Program-made: the position numbers and the translations under genes | In this document: one piece after another, positions 44,666 to 53,286 of the stretch | How the letters are laid out: each line of letters opens with the position of its first letter | Numbering within the stretch: the first letter of the stretch is position 1 | Notes under the pieces: generated by a model | Database searches by the model: none | Seen by the model: the letters and a program-made list of their open reading frames with translations, nothing else | Told to the model about the DNA's origin: nothing | Source: Candidatus Skiveiella danica | GTDB taxonomy: Bacteria > Pseudomonadota > Gammaproteobacteria > Burkholderiales > Burkholderiaceae_C | DNA length: 64,000 nucleotides | Assembly: GCA_016721925.1 (NCBI GenBank) | Contig: JADKHE010000014.1 | Coordinates: 62,001 to 126,000 of the forward strand | Direction of reading: 5' to 3'

Positions 44666-44758
44666 CCCCCACGCTCGCCACTGCGTGTGCTTCGCTGCCC
44701 CCCGAGGGGGCCGCAGCCAGCTTGGGGCGGCCCGGCGCTGGCTGATCCGGGAACTGTT
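44666..44758 (+). repeat. dispersed GC-rich repeat upstream of DMT exporter, copy 2
   Basis: Shares CCACGCTCGCCACTGCGTGT, CCCCGAGGGGGCC and TTGGGGCGGCCCGGCGCTG with the element at 11240-11398 but lacks its 80 base insertion. It begins just after the thioesterase stop and ends at the TTG start of another DMT exporter gene. Confidence 0.7.
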
Positions 44759-45640
44759 TTGCCTGCCTCCGCCCTGGCGCTCGTCATCCTGGCGGGCCTG
44801 ATTCACGCGAGCTGGAACATCGCGGCCAAGAAGGCCGGCGGGGATGCCCGCTTCGCGGCCTTCACCGGCATCGTGATGACGGTGTTCTGGGCGCCGCTGG
44901 GCCTGTGGCTGGGCTGGCAGCAGGTGCCGCTCTGGGGCCTGGTGCCCTGGGCCTTCATCCTGGCCAGCGCGGTGCTGCACCTGGTGTATTACCTCGTACT
45001 GCTGCGCGGCTACCGCAAAGCCGATCTCACCGTGGTCTACCCGCTGGCGCGCGGCTCTGGCCCGTTGCTGTCGTCCCTGGTGGCGATCGGGCTGCTGGGC
45101 GAGCGCCTCACGCTGCTGGGAGCGGCGGGCATCGGCGGCGTGGTGGGGGGCGTGTTTCTGATTGCCGGTGGGCCGGGGCTGCTGCGCGCCACGCACGACC
45201 CGGCGCAGCGCCAGCGCGTGCTGCGCGGCCTGCGCTACGGGCTGCTGACCGGCGTGTTCATCGCCGCCTACACGGTGGTGGACGGCTACGCGGTCAAGGT
45301 GGTGCTGATGTCGCCCATCCTGCTGGACTATGTCGGCGGGGTGGTGCGCACCGCGTTCCTGCTGCCGTCCGTGCTGCGGGACCGCCCGACGGCCTGGGAC
45401 CTGTGGCGCCGGCAGTGGAAATACGCCGTGCTCGTGGGCATCGTCAGCCCGGTGTCCTATGTGCTGGTGCTGTATGCCATGCAGGTCGCGCCGCTGTCGC
45501 ACGTGGCGCCGGCGCGCGAGGTGTCGATGCTGTTTGCCGCGCTGATCGGCGGGCACCTGCTCGGCGAAGGCGACCGGGCGCTGCGCCTGGCCGGCGCGGT
45601 GCTGATTGCGGCTGGCGTCATGGCGCTCGCGCTGGGCTGA
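44759..45640 (+). CDS. DMT-superfamily (EamA) exporter
   Basis: This 293-residue protein has about ten hydrophobic segments, with ILAGLIHASWNIAAKK at its N-terminus and two EamA halves. The start is probably TTG at 44759 (MPASALALV); no in-frame ATG lies nearby, and sequence further upstream is the dispersed repeat. A metabolite exporter of unknown substrate. Confidence 0.83.
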   Translation: MPASALALVILAGLIHASWNIAAKKAGGDARFAAFTGIVMTVFWAPLGLWLGWQQVPLWGLVPWAFILASAVLHLVYYLVLLRGYRKADLTVVYPLARGSGPLLSSLVAIGLLGERLTLLGAAGIGGVVGGVFLIAGGPGLLRATHDPAQRQRVLRGLRYGLLTGVFIAAYTVVDGYAVKVVLMSPILLDYVGGVVRTAFLLPSVLRDRPTAWDLWRRQWKYAVLVGIVSPVSYVLVLYAMQVAPLSHVAPAREVSMLFAALIGGHLLGEGDRALRLAGAVLIAAGVMALALG

Positions 45641-45715
45641 TGGCGGCGATCACATGAGCCGACGCGCCGCATCCGGGACGCATCGCGCCGCCGCGCGCCG
45701 CAAGGAGCTTGCTCC

Positions 45716-46630
45716 GTGAGCGCGGCACGTTTGCTTATGGGCTGCGACTTCAGCAGCAGCCCGTCGCGGCGCAAGCCGGTGGTGGTGGCGCTCGGGGAGT
45801 CCCTTTTTCCTGATTCTCAAGGAAATATCGGCCATAGCCCAGCGTCGAATGGACGTATCACGCTATTGAAAATGGAGCGATTCGAAACCCTGGTGGCCTT
45901 CGCCGCCTGGTTGAAAGAGCCGCGTCCACCCTGGGTGGGCGGCTTCGACCTGCCGTTCGGCTTGCCGCGAGAGCTGGTCGAGACGCTGGGCTGGCCCACC
46001 GAGTGGCTCGCCTGCGTGCGCCACTACGGCGGCCTGAGCCGCGCCGAGATCCGTGCGGCGTTTGCCGCGTTCTGCGATGCGCGGCCGCCCGGTGGCAAGT
46101 TCGCGCACCGCGCCACCGACGGCCCGGCCGGCTCCAGCCCCAGCATGAAGTGGGTCAACCCGCCGGTGGCTTTCATGTTGCACGCGGGCGTGCCGCTGTT
46201 GCTCGATGCCGGTGCGCACCTGCCGGGCCTGCATCCTGGCGACACCGATCGCGTGGCCCTGGAAGCCTACCCCGGCCTGCTGGCGCGCCAGGCGCTGGCC
46301 CACGCGCCAACCCCTTCGCGCAGCTACAAGGCTGACGACCGGGCCCGGCAGACACCCGAGCGCCTGATCGCCCGGCGCAGCATCCTGGCCGCACTGGAGT
46401 CGGGTGAGGTGCCGCTGCTGCGGTCGGCCGGCCTGCGCCTGCGACTGACGCACGCGCAGCGCGATGCGCTGGCCGACGATGCCACCGGTGACAGCCTGGA
46501 CGCGGTCCTGTGCCTGATGCAGGCGGCCTGGGCGCTGTGGCAACAGGCGGTTGCGCCCCGCGCCGACGCCGGACCCGGATGGGGCTTGCCCGCTTTTGAT
46601 CCCCTGGAAGGCTGGATCGTCGGGGCGTGA
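45716..46630 (+). CDS. DUF429-type protein
   Basis: This 304-residue protein matches the DUF429 family: GCDFSSSPSRRKP near the N-terminus, GGFDLPFGLPREL near residue 78, and LEAYPGLLARQAL near 180, with a GDSLDAVLC stretch near the end. The fold resembles RNase H-like nucleases and function is unknown. The GTG start at 45716 has AAGGAG upstream. Residues 40-52 are encoded by an in-frame copy of the short dispersed repeat. It is convergent with a Crp/Fnr gene. Confidence 0.83.
   Translation: MSAARLLMGCDFSSSPSRRKPVVVALGESLFPDSQGNIGHSPASNGRITLLKMERFETLVAFAAWLKEPRPPWVGGFDLPFGLPRELVETLGWPTEWLACVRHYGGLSRAEIRAAFAAFCDARPPGGKFAHRATDGPAGSSPSMKWVNPPVAFMLHAGVPLLLDAGAHLPGLHPGDTDRVALEAYPGLLARQALAHAPTPSRSYKADDRARQTPERLIARRSILAALESGEVPLLRSAGLRLRLTHAQRDALADDATGDSLDAVLCLMQAAWALWQQAVAPRADAGPGWGLPAFDPLEGWIVGA
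45836..45872 (+). repeat. short dispersed repeat, copy 10 (in frame inside DUF429 gene)
   Basis: Reads AGCCCAGCGTCGAATGGAC, then GTATCAC, then GCTATTGAAAA. It encodes residues 40-52 of the DUF429 protein. Confidence 0.72.
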
Positions 46631-46691
46631 CAGGGGTGGCGGCGCCGCGCCTGCCGATACCATACCGGACCGCAGCGCAAGGGCCCCCGTC

Positions 46692-47444
46692 TCAGACCCT
46701 TTGCGCCGCCGCAGCCGCCCCAGCCGCGGCGGCCATGCCCTGGGGCTGCCCGATGCGGCTCAGGGCGGCGGTGTCGAGCAGCTCGATGGCGCCGTAGCGG
46801 CGCTTGAGCCAGCCCTGCGCCTCGAATTCGCGCAGCACCTCGCTGATGGTCTGGCGCGTGAGCGAGAGCATGGCGCCGAGCTGTTCCTGGTTGACGGCGA
46901 TCGTCAAGTGGGTGATGCCGGGTGCCAGCATGCCGTGGCCGGTGGCCATCGCCAGCAGTCGGCGCGCCACGCGGGCCGGCGCGGCCAGCACGGCCATGTC
47001 CTCCAGGCTCTCGAACAGGGCGCGCACCTTCTCGGCCAGCAACTGGCCCAGATGGTGCCACCATTGCGGCTCGGCGGCCAGCAGGCGCAGCAGGGCCGGA
47101 CGCGGCACCAGCAGCAGGCGGCTGGCCACGCGCGCATGGGCATCGTGGGTGCGCGGACCGTCATCGAACAGGGCGATTTCACCGAACCACTGCGGCGGCT
47201 CCAGCAGGCCCAGAGTGGCCTCGCGCGCGTCGGCACTCACGGCGCCGATCAGCAGAGAGCCTTCCACAAGGCAATACAGGCCCGAGTTGGCATCGCCTCG
47301 AAGGAACAAGGCCGCGCCGGCGGGCACTTTCTGCACGACGGCATGCTCCAGCAGCTGTTCCTGTCGCTCGGGCGGCAGGGTTGAAAACCAGCGACCCTGA
47401 CCGATCAGCGGCCGATACGCAGTGAGGGCGTCCGGTGCGTTCAT
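46692..47444 (-). CDS. Crp/Fnr-family transcription regulator
   Basis: This 250-residue regulator has a cyclic-nucleotide-binding-type barrel (about residues 20-140; GEIALFDDGPRTHDA) and a winged helix with NQEQLGAMLSLTRQTISEVL as recognition region. There are no N-terminal iron-sulfur cysteines. An Ala-rich tail ends the protein. It is divergent, with a 234 base gap, from the flavoprotein-BASS-ThDP operon and is the best candidate for its regulator (inference from position only). Confidence 0.88.
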   Translation of the reverse strand: MNAPDALTAYRPLIGQGRWFSTLPPERQEQLLEHAVVQKVPAGAALFLRGDANSGLYCLVEGSLLIGAVSADAREATLGLLEPPQWFGEIALFDDGPRTHDAHARVASRLLLVPRPALLRLLAAEPQWWHHLGQLLAEKVRALFESLEDMAVLAAPARVARRLLAMATGHGMLAPGITHLTIAVNQEQLGAMLSLTRQTISEVLREFEAQGWLKRRYGAIELLDTAALSRIGQPQGMAAAAGAAAAAQRV

Positions 47445-47678
47445 GCCGCAGGGTTCGCGAGGCGCCTGGCCCCGCCTGATCGTCGGGTGCCCGACAGACG
47501 GAGCCGTCCACAGCGGCCATCATGCGGGGCGACACCCGGCTGTCGGGCGCCGGGCATGGGCGCGGTTCGGGCTGAAACGACGGAATGCGCAGACATGGCG
47601 TGGTGGCGGTGCGGCTTCCTGGCGGCAAGGCCATTGCGGCGCCTGATGCAGGTGGGCGCATGATACAAGGAGACCAAC

Positions 47679-49289
47679 ATGGCAGGCACGGTTCAATCGG
47701 ATGTTCTCATCATCGGCGGCGGCCTGGCCGGGCTGGTGACCGCGCTGGAATGCCTGCGCGCCGGGCAGCGCGTGACCCTGGTGGATCGCGACACGCCCGA
47801 GCGGCTGGGCGGCCTGGCCCTGTGGGCCTTCGGCGGCATGGCGCTGGTGGACACGCCGCTGCAGCGGCGCATGAAACTCAAGGACTCCCCCGAGATTGCT
47901 CTGCGCGACTGGATTCGTTTCGGCGAACTCGGCGAGCAGGATGTGTTGCCCCGCCAGTGGGCGCGCTACTACGTCGAACACTCCCGCGCCGAGGTCTACG
48001 ACTGGCTGATCGCCTGCGGCCTGAAGTTCATGCCCGCCGTGAACTGGGTTGAGCGCGGCCTGCTGGGCAATGGCAACAGCTTGCCGCGCTATCACATCGT
48101 CTGGGGCACCTCGCGCCACATGACCTTGCGCATGATCGAGCTGGCGCGCGAGGCCGGTTCGGGCGGGCGCCTCACGTTGCTCAGCCGGCACCGTGTGACG
48201 GCGCTGGAGAGCGAAAGCGGCGCCGTGAGCGGCGCGCTTGCGATCGATGAAGCCGACGGTGCCGAAGTGCGCTTGGCCGCCCCGGTGGTGGTGCTCGCGA
48301 TGGGCGGCATCAACGGCAGCCACGAAGAAACCCGCGCCAACTGGCCCCAGCACCGTCCCCTGCCTGCCACCATGCTCAACGGCGCCCACCCGTTTGCCGA
48401 CGGCCGGCTGCATCACCTGGTGGCCGGCCTGGGCGGGCGCATCACCCACGCCGGCGAGATGTGGAACTATGCCGCCGGCTTTCCGCATCCCTTCCCGCAT
48501 TTCGAGGGCCATGGCCTGTCCACCATCCCCTGCAAGTCGGCGCTGTGGCTCAACCACCGGGGCGAGCGCATCGGGCCCGAGCCGCTGGTCACCGGCTTTG
48601 ACACCCACGAGCTGTGCCAGCGAGTGGCCGCCCAGGAGAAGCCCTGGACCTGGCACCTGTTGAACTGGCGCATCGCGGCGAAGGAGTTCGCCATTTCCGG
48701 GGCCGAGCACAACCAGCGCGTGCGCGACCGGCAGTTCCCGATGTTCCTGAAGGAAACCCTGCTCGGCAACCACCGGCTGGTGAAGCAGATGGCCGCCGAG
48801 AGCCCGCATTTCCTGGTGGATGACACGCTGGCCGGCCTGGCCGCAAAGATGAACGCGCTGGCCGGCACCGACGATGTCCGCGCCGAGGTGCTGCAGGCCA
48901 CGGCCGATGCCTTCGACGCCAATTTCTCCGGTGGCCAACGAACGGTCAACGATGACCAGATCCGCCGCATCGAGCACGCCCGCCACTGGGGCCCGGACAA
49001 GTTGCGTACCTGCAAGCCGGCCCCGCTGCAACAACCCGGTGCCGGGCCCTTCATCGCGATCCAGATGCAGCTGATCACCCGCAAGAGCCTGGGGGGCTTG
49101 CAGACCGACCTGCACAGCCGCGTGCTCGATGCCCGTGGCCAGCCGTTGCCAGGCCTGTACTGCGTGGGCGAGGCCGCCGGATTCGGCGGGGGCGGCGCCA
49201 GCGGCAAGCGCTCGCTGGAGGGCACCTTCCTGCCCGGCTGTATCCTCACGGCGCGGGCGGCGGCGCGTTCGATCGCCGGCGGAGGCTGA
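47679..49289 (+). CDS. KstD/fumarate-reductase-type FAD dehydrogenase
   Basis: This 536-residue flavoprotein has the N-terminal dinucleotide motif IIGGGLAG (residues 11-18), the GGLALWAFGGM region, and the C-terminal FAD closure YCVGEAAGFGGGG. The overall plan resembles 3-ketosteroid dehydrogenase and fumarate-reductase flavoproteins, which introduce or remove double bonds next to a carbonyl. AAGGAG precedes the start. It is first in a five or six gene cluster with a BASS carrier and a ThDP enzyme. The substrate is unknown. Confidence 0.87.
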   Translation: MAGTVQSDVLIIGGGLAGLVTALECLRAGQRVTLVDRDTPERLGGLALWAFGGMALVDTPLQRRMKLKDSPEIALRDWIRFGELGEQDVLPRQWARYYVEHSRAEVYDWLIACGLKFMPAVNWVERGLLGNGNSLPRYHIVWGTSRHMTLRMIELAREAGSGGRLTLLSRHRVTALESESGAVSGALAIDEADGAEVRLAAPVVVLAMGGINGSHEETRANWPQHRPLPATMLNGAHPFADGRLHHLVAGLGGRITHAGEMWNYAAGFPHPFPHFEGHGLSTIPCKSALWLNHRGERIGPEPLVTGFDTHELCQRVAAQEKPWTWHLLNWRIAAKEFAISGAEHNQRVRDRQFPMFLKETLLGNHRLVKQMAAESPHFLVDDTLAGLAAKMNALAGTDDVRAEVLQATADAFDANFSGGQRTVNDDQIRRIEHARHWGPDKLRTCKPAPLQQPGAGPFIAIQMQLITRKSLGGLQTDLHSRVLDARGQPLPGLYCVGEAAGFGGGGASGKRSLEGTFLPGCILTARAAARSIAGGG

Positions 49290-49330
49290 CGGCCGGTCGG
49301 CTGTTCCTCCCCTCACCACCAGGAGATCCC

Positions 49331-50203
49331 ATGCAAGGCGACATTCTTTCCAGCGTGCTGCTGCCGGGGATTCTGGCGTTCATCATGTTCTCGCTCGGTC
49401 TGGGGCTGACGCCGGCGGATTTCCGCCGCATCCTGGCGCAGCCGCGCGCCTTGCTGGTGGGGGTGTTGTGTCACTTCTTGCTGTTGCCGCTGGTGTGTTT
49501 TCTCATGCTCAAGGCGTTCGGGGTGACCGGCGTGTTCGCCGTCGGATTCATGATCCTGGCGGCCTGCCCCACCGGAACCACCTCCAACCTGCTGACCTAC
49601 CTGGCCCGCGGCGACGTGGCGCTGGCGTTGAGCTTCACCGCGATCGCCAGCGTGATCACGATCTTCACCCTGCCGTTGCTGGTGACCTGGTCTCTGGGCC
49701 ATTTCCTGGGGGAGGCACGGGCGGTAAACGTGCCAGTGGGCCTGATGATGGGCCAGGTGGCCGTGGTGCTGGCGATTCCGGCCAGCCTGGGCATGTTCGT
49801 GCGCCATCGGTGGCCGCAGCCGTCGCTGGCTTTCGAGCCTCGCGCCACGCGGATCGCGACCGGCCTGTTCCTGTTCATCGTCGTGGCGGCGGTGGTAAAG
49901 AACTGGGCGCTGCTGCGCGACAACTTCGCGACCCTGGCGCCGTTCGCGGTGATCCTGAACGTGACCATGCTGTGCATCGGCTTCGCGGTGGCCCTGGCCG
50001 TGCGGCTGTCGCGCAGCCAGTCGGTCACGCTGGGCATTGAAACCGCGGTGCAGAATGCCGCGCTGGCGCTGGTGATCGCCAGTTCAGTGCTCAAGGTGGA
50101 CGCGATGGCCATTCCCGGGGCGCTCTACGGCGTGCTGATGTACGCCGGCGGGCTTCTGTTTGCCCTGACCATGCGCCGCCATATCCAACCCGATCAGGCC
50201 TGA
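49331..50203 (+). CDS. bile acid:sodium symporter (BASS) family carrier
   Basis: This 290-residue membrane protein has about nine hydrophobic helices and the BASS hallmarks LGLTPADFRRIL near the N-terminus, ACPTGTTSNLLTYLARGD near residue 80 and the second-half GIETAVQNAALALVIA. BASS carriers move organic anions with sodium. It lies 41 bases behind the flavoprotein gene, with an AGGAG site, and 34 bases before the ThDP gene, so it probably imports the substrate of this operon. Confidence 0.9.
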   Translation: MQGDILSSVLLPGILAFIMFSLGLGLTPADFRRILAQPRALLVGVLCHFLLLPLVCFLMLKAFGVTGVFAVGFMILAACPTGTTSNLLTYLARGDVALALSFTAIASVITIFTLPLLVTWSLGHFLGEARAVNVPVGLMMGQVAVVLAIPASLGMFVRHRWPQPSLAFEPRATRIATGLFLFIVVAAVVKNWALLRDNFATLAPFAVILNVTMLCIGFAVALAVRLSRSQSVTLGIETAVQNAALALVIASSVLKVDAMAIPGALYGVLMYAGGLLFALTMRRHIQPDQA

Positions 50204-50237
50204 GTTGCCTGAATCACACCCTGACGAGGAGCCCTCC

Positions 50238-51905
50238 ATGCCCAACGGCGCCCAAGCCCTGATGAAAACGCTGGTCGATGCCGGCATCGATGTCTGCTTC
50301 ACCAACCCCGGCACCAGCGAGATGCACTTTGTGGCCGCGCTGGACAGCGAGCCGAAGATGCGTGCCGTGCTGGCCCTGTTCGAAGGCGTGGCCACCGGTG
50401 CAGCCGACGGCTATGCCCGCATGGCCGACAAGCCCGCCGCCACGCTCTTGCACCTGGGCTGCGGCCTGGGCAACGGCCTGGCCAACCTGCACAACGCGCG
50501 CAAGGGCAAGGTGCCGGTGGTGAACATCGTGGGCGACCACGCCACGTACCACACCCGGTTCGACGCCCAGCTGCAGTCCGATATCGAAACCGTCGCCCGC
50601 AACGTGTCGCCGGGTTTTGTGCGCACCTCCCAATCCACGGCCGCGCTCAGCCGGGATGCGGCCGACGCCATCGTTGCGGCGCGCGGCCTGCCGGGGCAGG
50701 TGGCCACGCTGATCCTGCCGGCCGATGTGTCCTGGGGCGAGGGCGGCGTGCCGGCCGTGGTGCCACCCATGCCGCAGCCGCCGGTGGCAGACGATGCCGC
50801 CGTGCAGGCGGTGGCCCAGGCCGTGCGCTCGGGCGGCAAGGTGGCGCTGCTGCTGGGGGGACGGGCGCTGCGTGAACCCAGCCTGCTCGCGGCGGCGCAG
50901 ATTGCCGCGCACAGCGGCGTGAAGCTGCTGGCCGAAACCTTTCCCACCCGCCTGGAGCGCGGCGCGGGCCTGCCGGTGGTGGAGCGCATTGCCTACCTGG
51001 CCGAGCTCGCGGGCGTGCAGCTCAAGGACGTTGACCACCTCGTCCTGGTCGATGCCAAGGCCCCCGTGTCCTTTTTTGCCTATCCCGACAAGAAGAGCTA
51101 CCTGGTGCCCGACCGCTGCACCGTGCACGCCCTGTCCAGCCCCGAGCAGGACGCCGCGGGCAGCCTGCAGAAGCTGGCGCGCGCCCTGGGGGCCGACGCT
51201 GCGGTGCCTGCCTTGGCCCCGGCCAGCCGCCCGGGCCGCCCGCGTGGCCGCAAGCTGACCTCTGAAAAAGCCTGCAAGGCCATTGGCCACCTGCTGCCCG
51301 CCAACGCCATCGTGGTGGACGAAGCCATCACCTCCGGGCTCATGCTCTCCAAGTTCACGGCCGGCGCGCCGCGGCACGACCTCATCACCCTCACCGGCGG
51401 GGCCATCGGGCAGGGCCTGCCCAGCGCGGTGGGCGCAGCGATTGCCTGCCCGGACCGGCCGGTGCTGGCGCTGGCCGGTGACGGCTCGTCCATGTACACC
51501 GTGCAGGCGTTGTGGACGATGGCACGCGAGAAGCTCAACGTGACCACCGTCATCTTCAACAACGCCGCCTATGCGGTGCTCAACATCGAACTCGAGCGCG
51601 TGGGGGCCGAAGAGTCGGCGGTGGGTGCCAAGGCGCGTTCGCAGCTCGACCTGGCGGGGCCGGTGATCCACTTTGCCGACCTGGGGCGTAGCATGGGCGT
51701 GCCGTCGGTGCGCGCGCACACCACCGAGGAATTCGTGCAGGCGCTCGAGCACGCCCTGACGACGCCGGGGCCACACCTCATTGAAGCCATGGTGCCGCCC
51801 TCGCTGTCGGGCCTGAAGCTCAAGATGCTGCCCAAGATCCTGGGTTCGCTGGACGGCCTGCCCCAGCCGGTGGCGCGTTTTCTCAAGCGCAAGATCGCGC
51901 CCTGA
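50238..51905 (+). CDS. ThDP-dependent enzyme, acetolactate synthase/benzoylformate decarboxylase-like
   Basis: This 555-residue thiamine diphosphate enzyme has the catalytic Glu49 in FEGVATGAADGYARM and the cofactor motif GDGSSMYTVQALW ... VIFNNAAY (about residues 413-450). The order of PYR, central and PP domains is that of acetolactate synthase, glyoxylate carboligase and benzoylformate decarboxylase. Position behind a flavin dehydrogenase and an organic-anion carrier suggests a catabolic C-C lyase or carboligase rather than branched-chain synthesis. AGGAG upstream supports the start at 50238. Confidence 0.88.
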   Translation: MPNGAQALMKTLVDAGIDVCFTNPGTSEMHFVAALDSEPKMRAVLALFEGVATGAADGYARMADKPAATLLHLGCGLGNGLANLHNARKGKVPVVNIVGDHATYHTRFDAQLQSDIETVARNVSPGFVRTSQSTAALSRDAADAIVAARGLPGQVATLILPADVSWGEGGVPAVVPPMPQPPVADDAAVQAVAQAVRSGGKVALLLGGRALREPSLLAAAQIAAHSGVKLLAETFPTRLERGAGLPVVERIAYLAELAGVQLKDVDHLVLVDAKAPVSFFAYPDKKSYLVPDRCTVHALSSPEQDAAGSLQKLARALGADAAVPALAPASRPGRPRGRKLTSEKACKAIGHLLPANAIVVDEAITSGLMLSKFTAGAPRHDLITLTGGAIGQGLPSAVGAAIACPDRPVLALAGDGSSMYTVQALWTMAREKLNVTTVIFNNAAYAVLNIELERVGAEESAVGAKARSQLDLAGPVIHFADLGRSMGVPSVRAHTTEEFVQALEHALTTPGPHLIEAMVPPSLSGLKLKMLPKILGSLDGLPQPVARFLKRKIAP

Positions 51906-52026
51906 AGCGGCCTTTGCGCTGCTGCGGCGGCGGGCCAGGTGCCTGCCCCGCCACGACAGCCTTTGCGTCGAACTGGACGGAGAGCGTCCGGACGGGTACT
52001 CTGCGTGCGATCTGTTGCGCCTGACC

Positions 52027-52476
52027 ATGACCGACCCTTCCCCCACGCTGGCCGAACTTGCGGAAGTCCTCGAACGGACGGCCTTCCTGAAGCCCTATGG
52101 ATTCAGGGTCGAGGCCTGCGCGCCGGGCAGCTGCACGCTGCGCGTGCCGTTTGATCCGGCGCTGGAGCGCCCCGGCGGTATCGTCAGCGGCATGACCCTG
52201 ATGGGGGCCGCAGACGTGGCGATGTGGCTCGCGATCATGACCCGCCGCGGCACCCGCGAGCACTGGGTCACCTCGGACATGAAGACGGCGTTTCTGCGCA
52301 GCGCCCGCGAGGAGGATGTGCTTTGCACCGCCAGCGTGCTCAAACCGGGCAAACGATCCATCTACGGAACGGCCGAATGCCGGGGTCTGACCTCCGGGTT
52401 GCTGGCGCACCATGTGCTCACCTATGCGCCGAGGCCGATCCCGGCCGCCCACCAGGGTGACCCCACCTTTCGATAG
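52027..52476 (+). CDS. PaaI-like hotdog thioesterase
   Basis: This 149-residue protein of the PaaI/YbgC hotdog fold has the family pattern PGGIVSGMTLMGAADVAMW with HWVTSDMKTAFLR. Such enzymes cleave acyl- or aryl-CoA thioesters. The start is ATG at 52027 (an upstream TTG at 52015 is also open). It lies 121 bases behind the ThDP gene and 10 bases before the ABM gene, probably the same operon. Confidence 0.85.
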   Translation: MTDPSPTLAELAEVLERTAFLKPYGFRVEACAPGSCTLRVPFDPALERPGGIVSGMTLMGAADVAMWLAIMTRRGTREHWVTSDMKTAFLRSAREEDVLCTASVLKPGKRSIYGTAECRGLTSGLLAHHVLTYAPRPIPAAHQGDPTFR

Positions 52477-52486
52477 GAGCAGACTG

Positions 52487-52783
52487 ATGATCATCGTGAC
52501 GGGCAGCGTGGTGTTGAAGGAAGAGAACCTGGAGCAGGCGCTGGCGCTGAGCCTGGAGCATGTGCGGCGCTCGCGTGCCGAGGCCGGCTGCCTGGCCCAT
52601 GCGGTGCACCAGGATGTGGAAAACCCGCTGCGGCTGGTCTTTGTGGAGGAATGGGCGGACCAGGCCGCGCTGGCAGCACATTTTGCGGTGCCTGCCTCGC
52701 GTGCTTTTGCCAGGGCGCTCGGGGCTCTGGCCGTCGAACCGCCACAGCTTCAGGTCTTCGAGGCGCGGCGCACGATCGGCTGA
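52487..52783 (+). CDS. antibiotic biosynthesis monooxygenase (ABM) domain protein
   Basis: This 98-residue dimeric alpha-beta barrel protein has the ABM pattern SRAEAGCLAHAVHQDVENP followed by FVEEWADQAALAAHF. Small ABM proteins are cofactor-free monooxygenases acting on quinol- or polyketide-like substrates, or have no enzymatic role. TAGGAGCAG lies before the start. It follows the thioesterase by 10 bases. Confidence 0.88.
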   Translation: MIIVTGSVVLKEENLEQALALSLEHVRRSRAEAGCLAHAVHQDVENPLRLVFVEEWADQAALAAHFAVPASRAFARALGALAVEPPQLQVFEARRTIG

Positions 52784-52803
52784 GCCCCATCGTCATCGAT
52801 CTC

Positions 52804-53133
52804 ATGCCCGATCTGCGCGCCAATCTCCGTTTCGTGGCCAAGGTGGTACTGGCCACACTGCTGCTGGGTGTCCTGGCCGGCGTGGCGGGCTCACAGATCG
52901 TGCCCGGATGGTCGCTGGTGCGGGTGCTGCTGAGCAGCGCATTGGGCGCGGCGTTGCTGGTGGCCGCACTGGTCATTGCCGCGATCGCCTGGCTGGCGTT
53001 GGGGCAGTTCATCCTGCGCAAAGGCGGCACGGATGTGCAGTGGTTGTGGTTCCCTGGCGATCCGCCGGGTCTGGAGGACTTGCGCCGCCAGGCGCGCGAC
53101 CGGAAAAAAATCCCGCGGGACCCACCGCATTGA
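52804..53133 (+). CDS. small membrane protein of unknown function
   Basis: This 109-residue protein has two hydrophobic segments (about residues 12-32 and 40-68) and a charged C-terminus (LRRQARDRKKIPRDPPH). I do not recognise a family. It starts 20 bases after the ABM gene and ends the cluster. No good ribosome site is visible, so the start is tentative. Confidence 0.6.
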   Translation: MPDLRANLRFVAKVVLATLLLGVLAGVAGSQIVPGWSLVRVLLSSALGAALLVAALVIAAIAWLALGQFILRKGGTDVQWLWFPGDPPGLEDLRRQARDRKKIPRDPPH

Positions 53134-53209
53134 GCGGGAAATTGACGGCGCGTTGCCTGGAGCGGGACGGCAGGTCGTTCCTGGTGGAAAAATGGACAAA
53201 AATAGCCTT

Positions 53210-53246
53210 ATTCCATCGTCTTATGGTGATTTGTTGCTATCAATAT
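53210..53246 (+). repeat. short dispersed repeat, copy 11
   Basis: Reads ATTCCATCGTCTTATGGTG, then ATTTGTT, then GCTATCAATA. It lies in the gap between two convergent transcription units. Confidence 0.6.
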
Positions 53247-53286
53247 AGGATTTAAGGGTCTTGCCGGCTGCGCGGTGGACCCCGCG

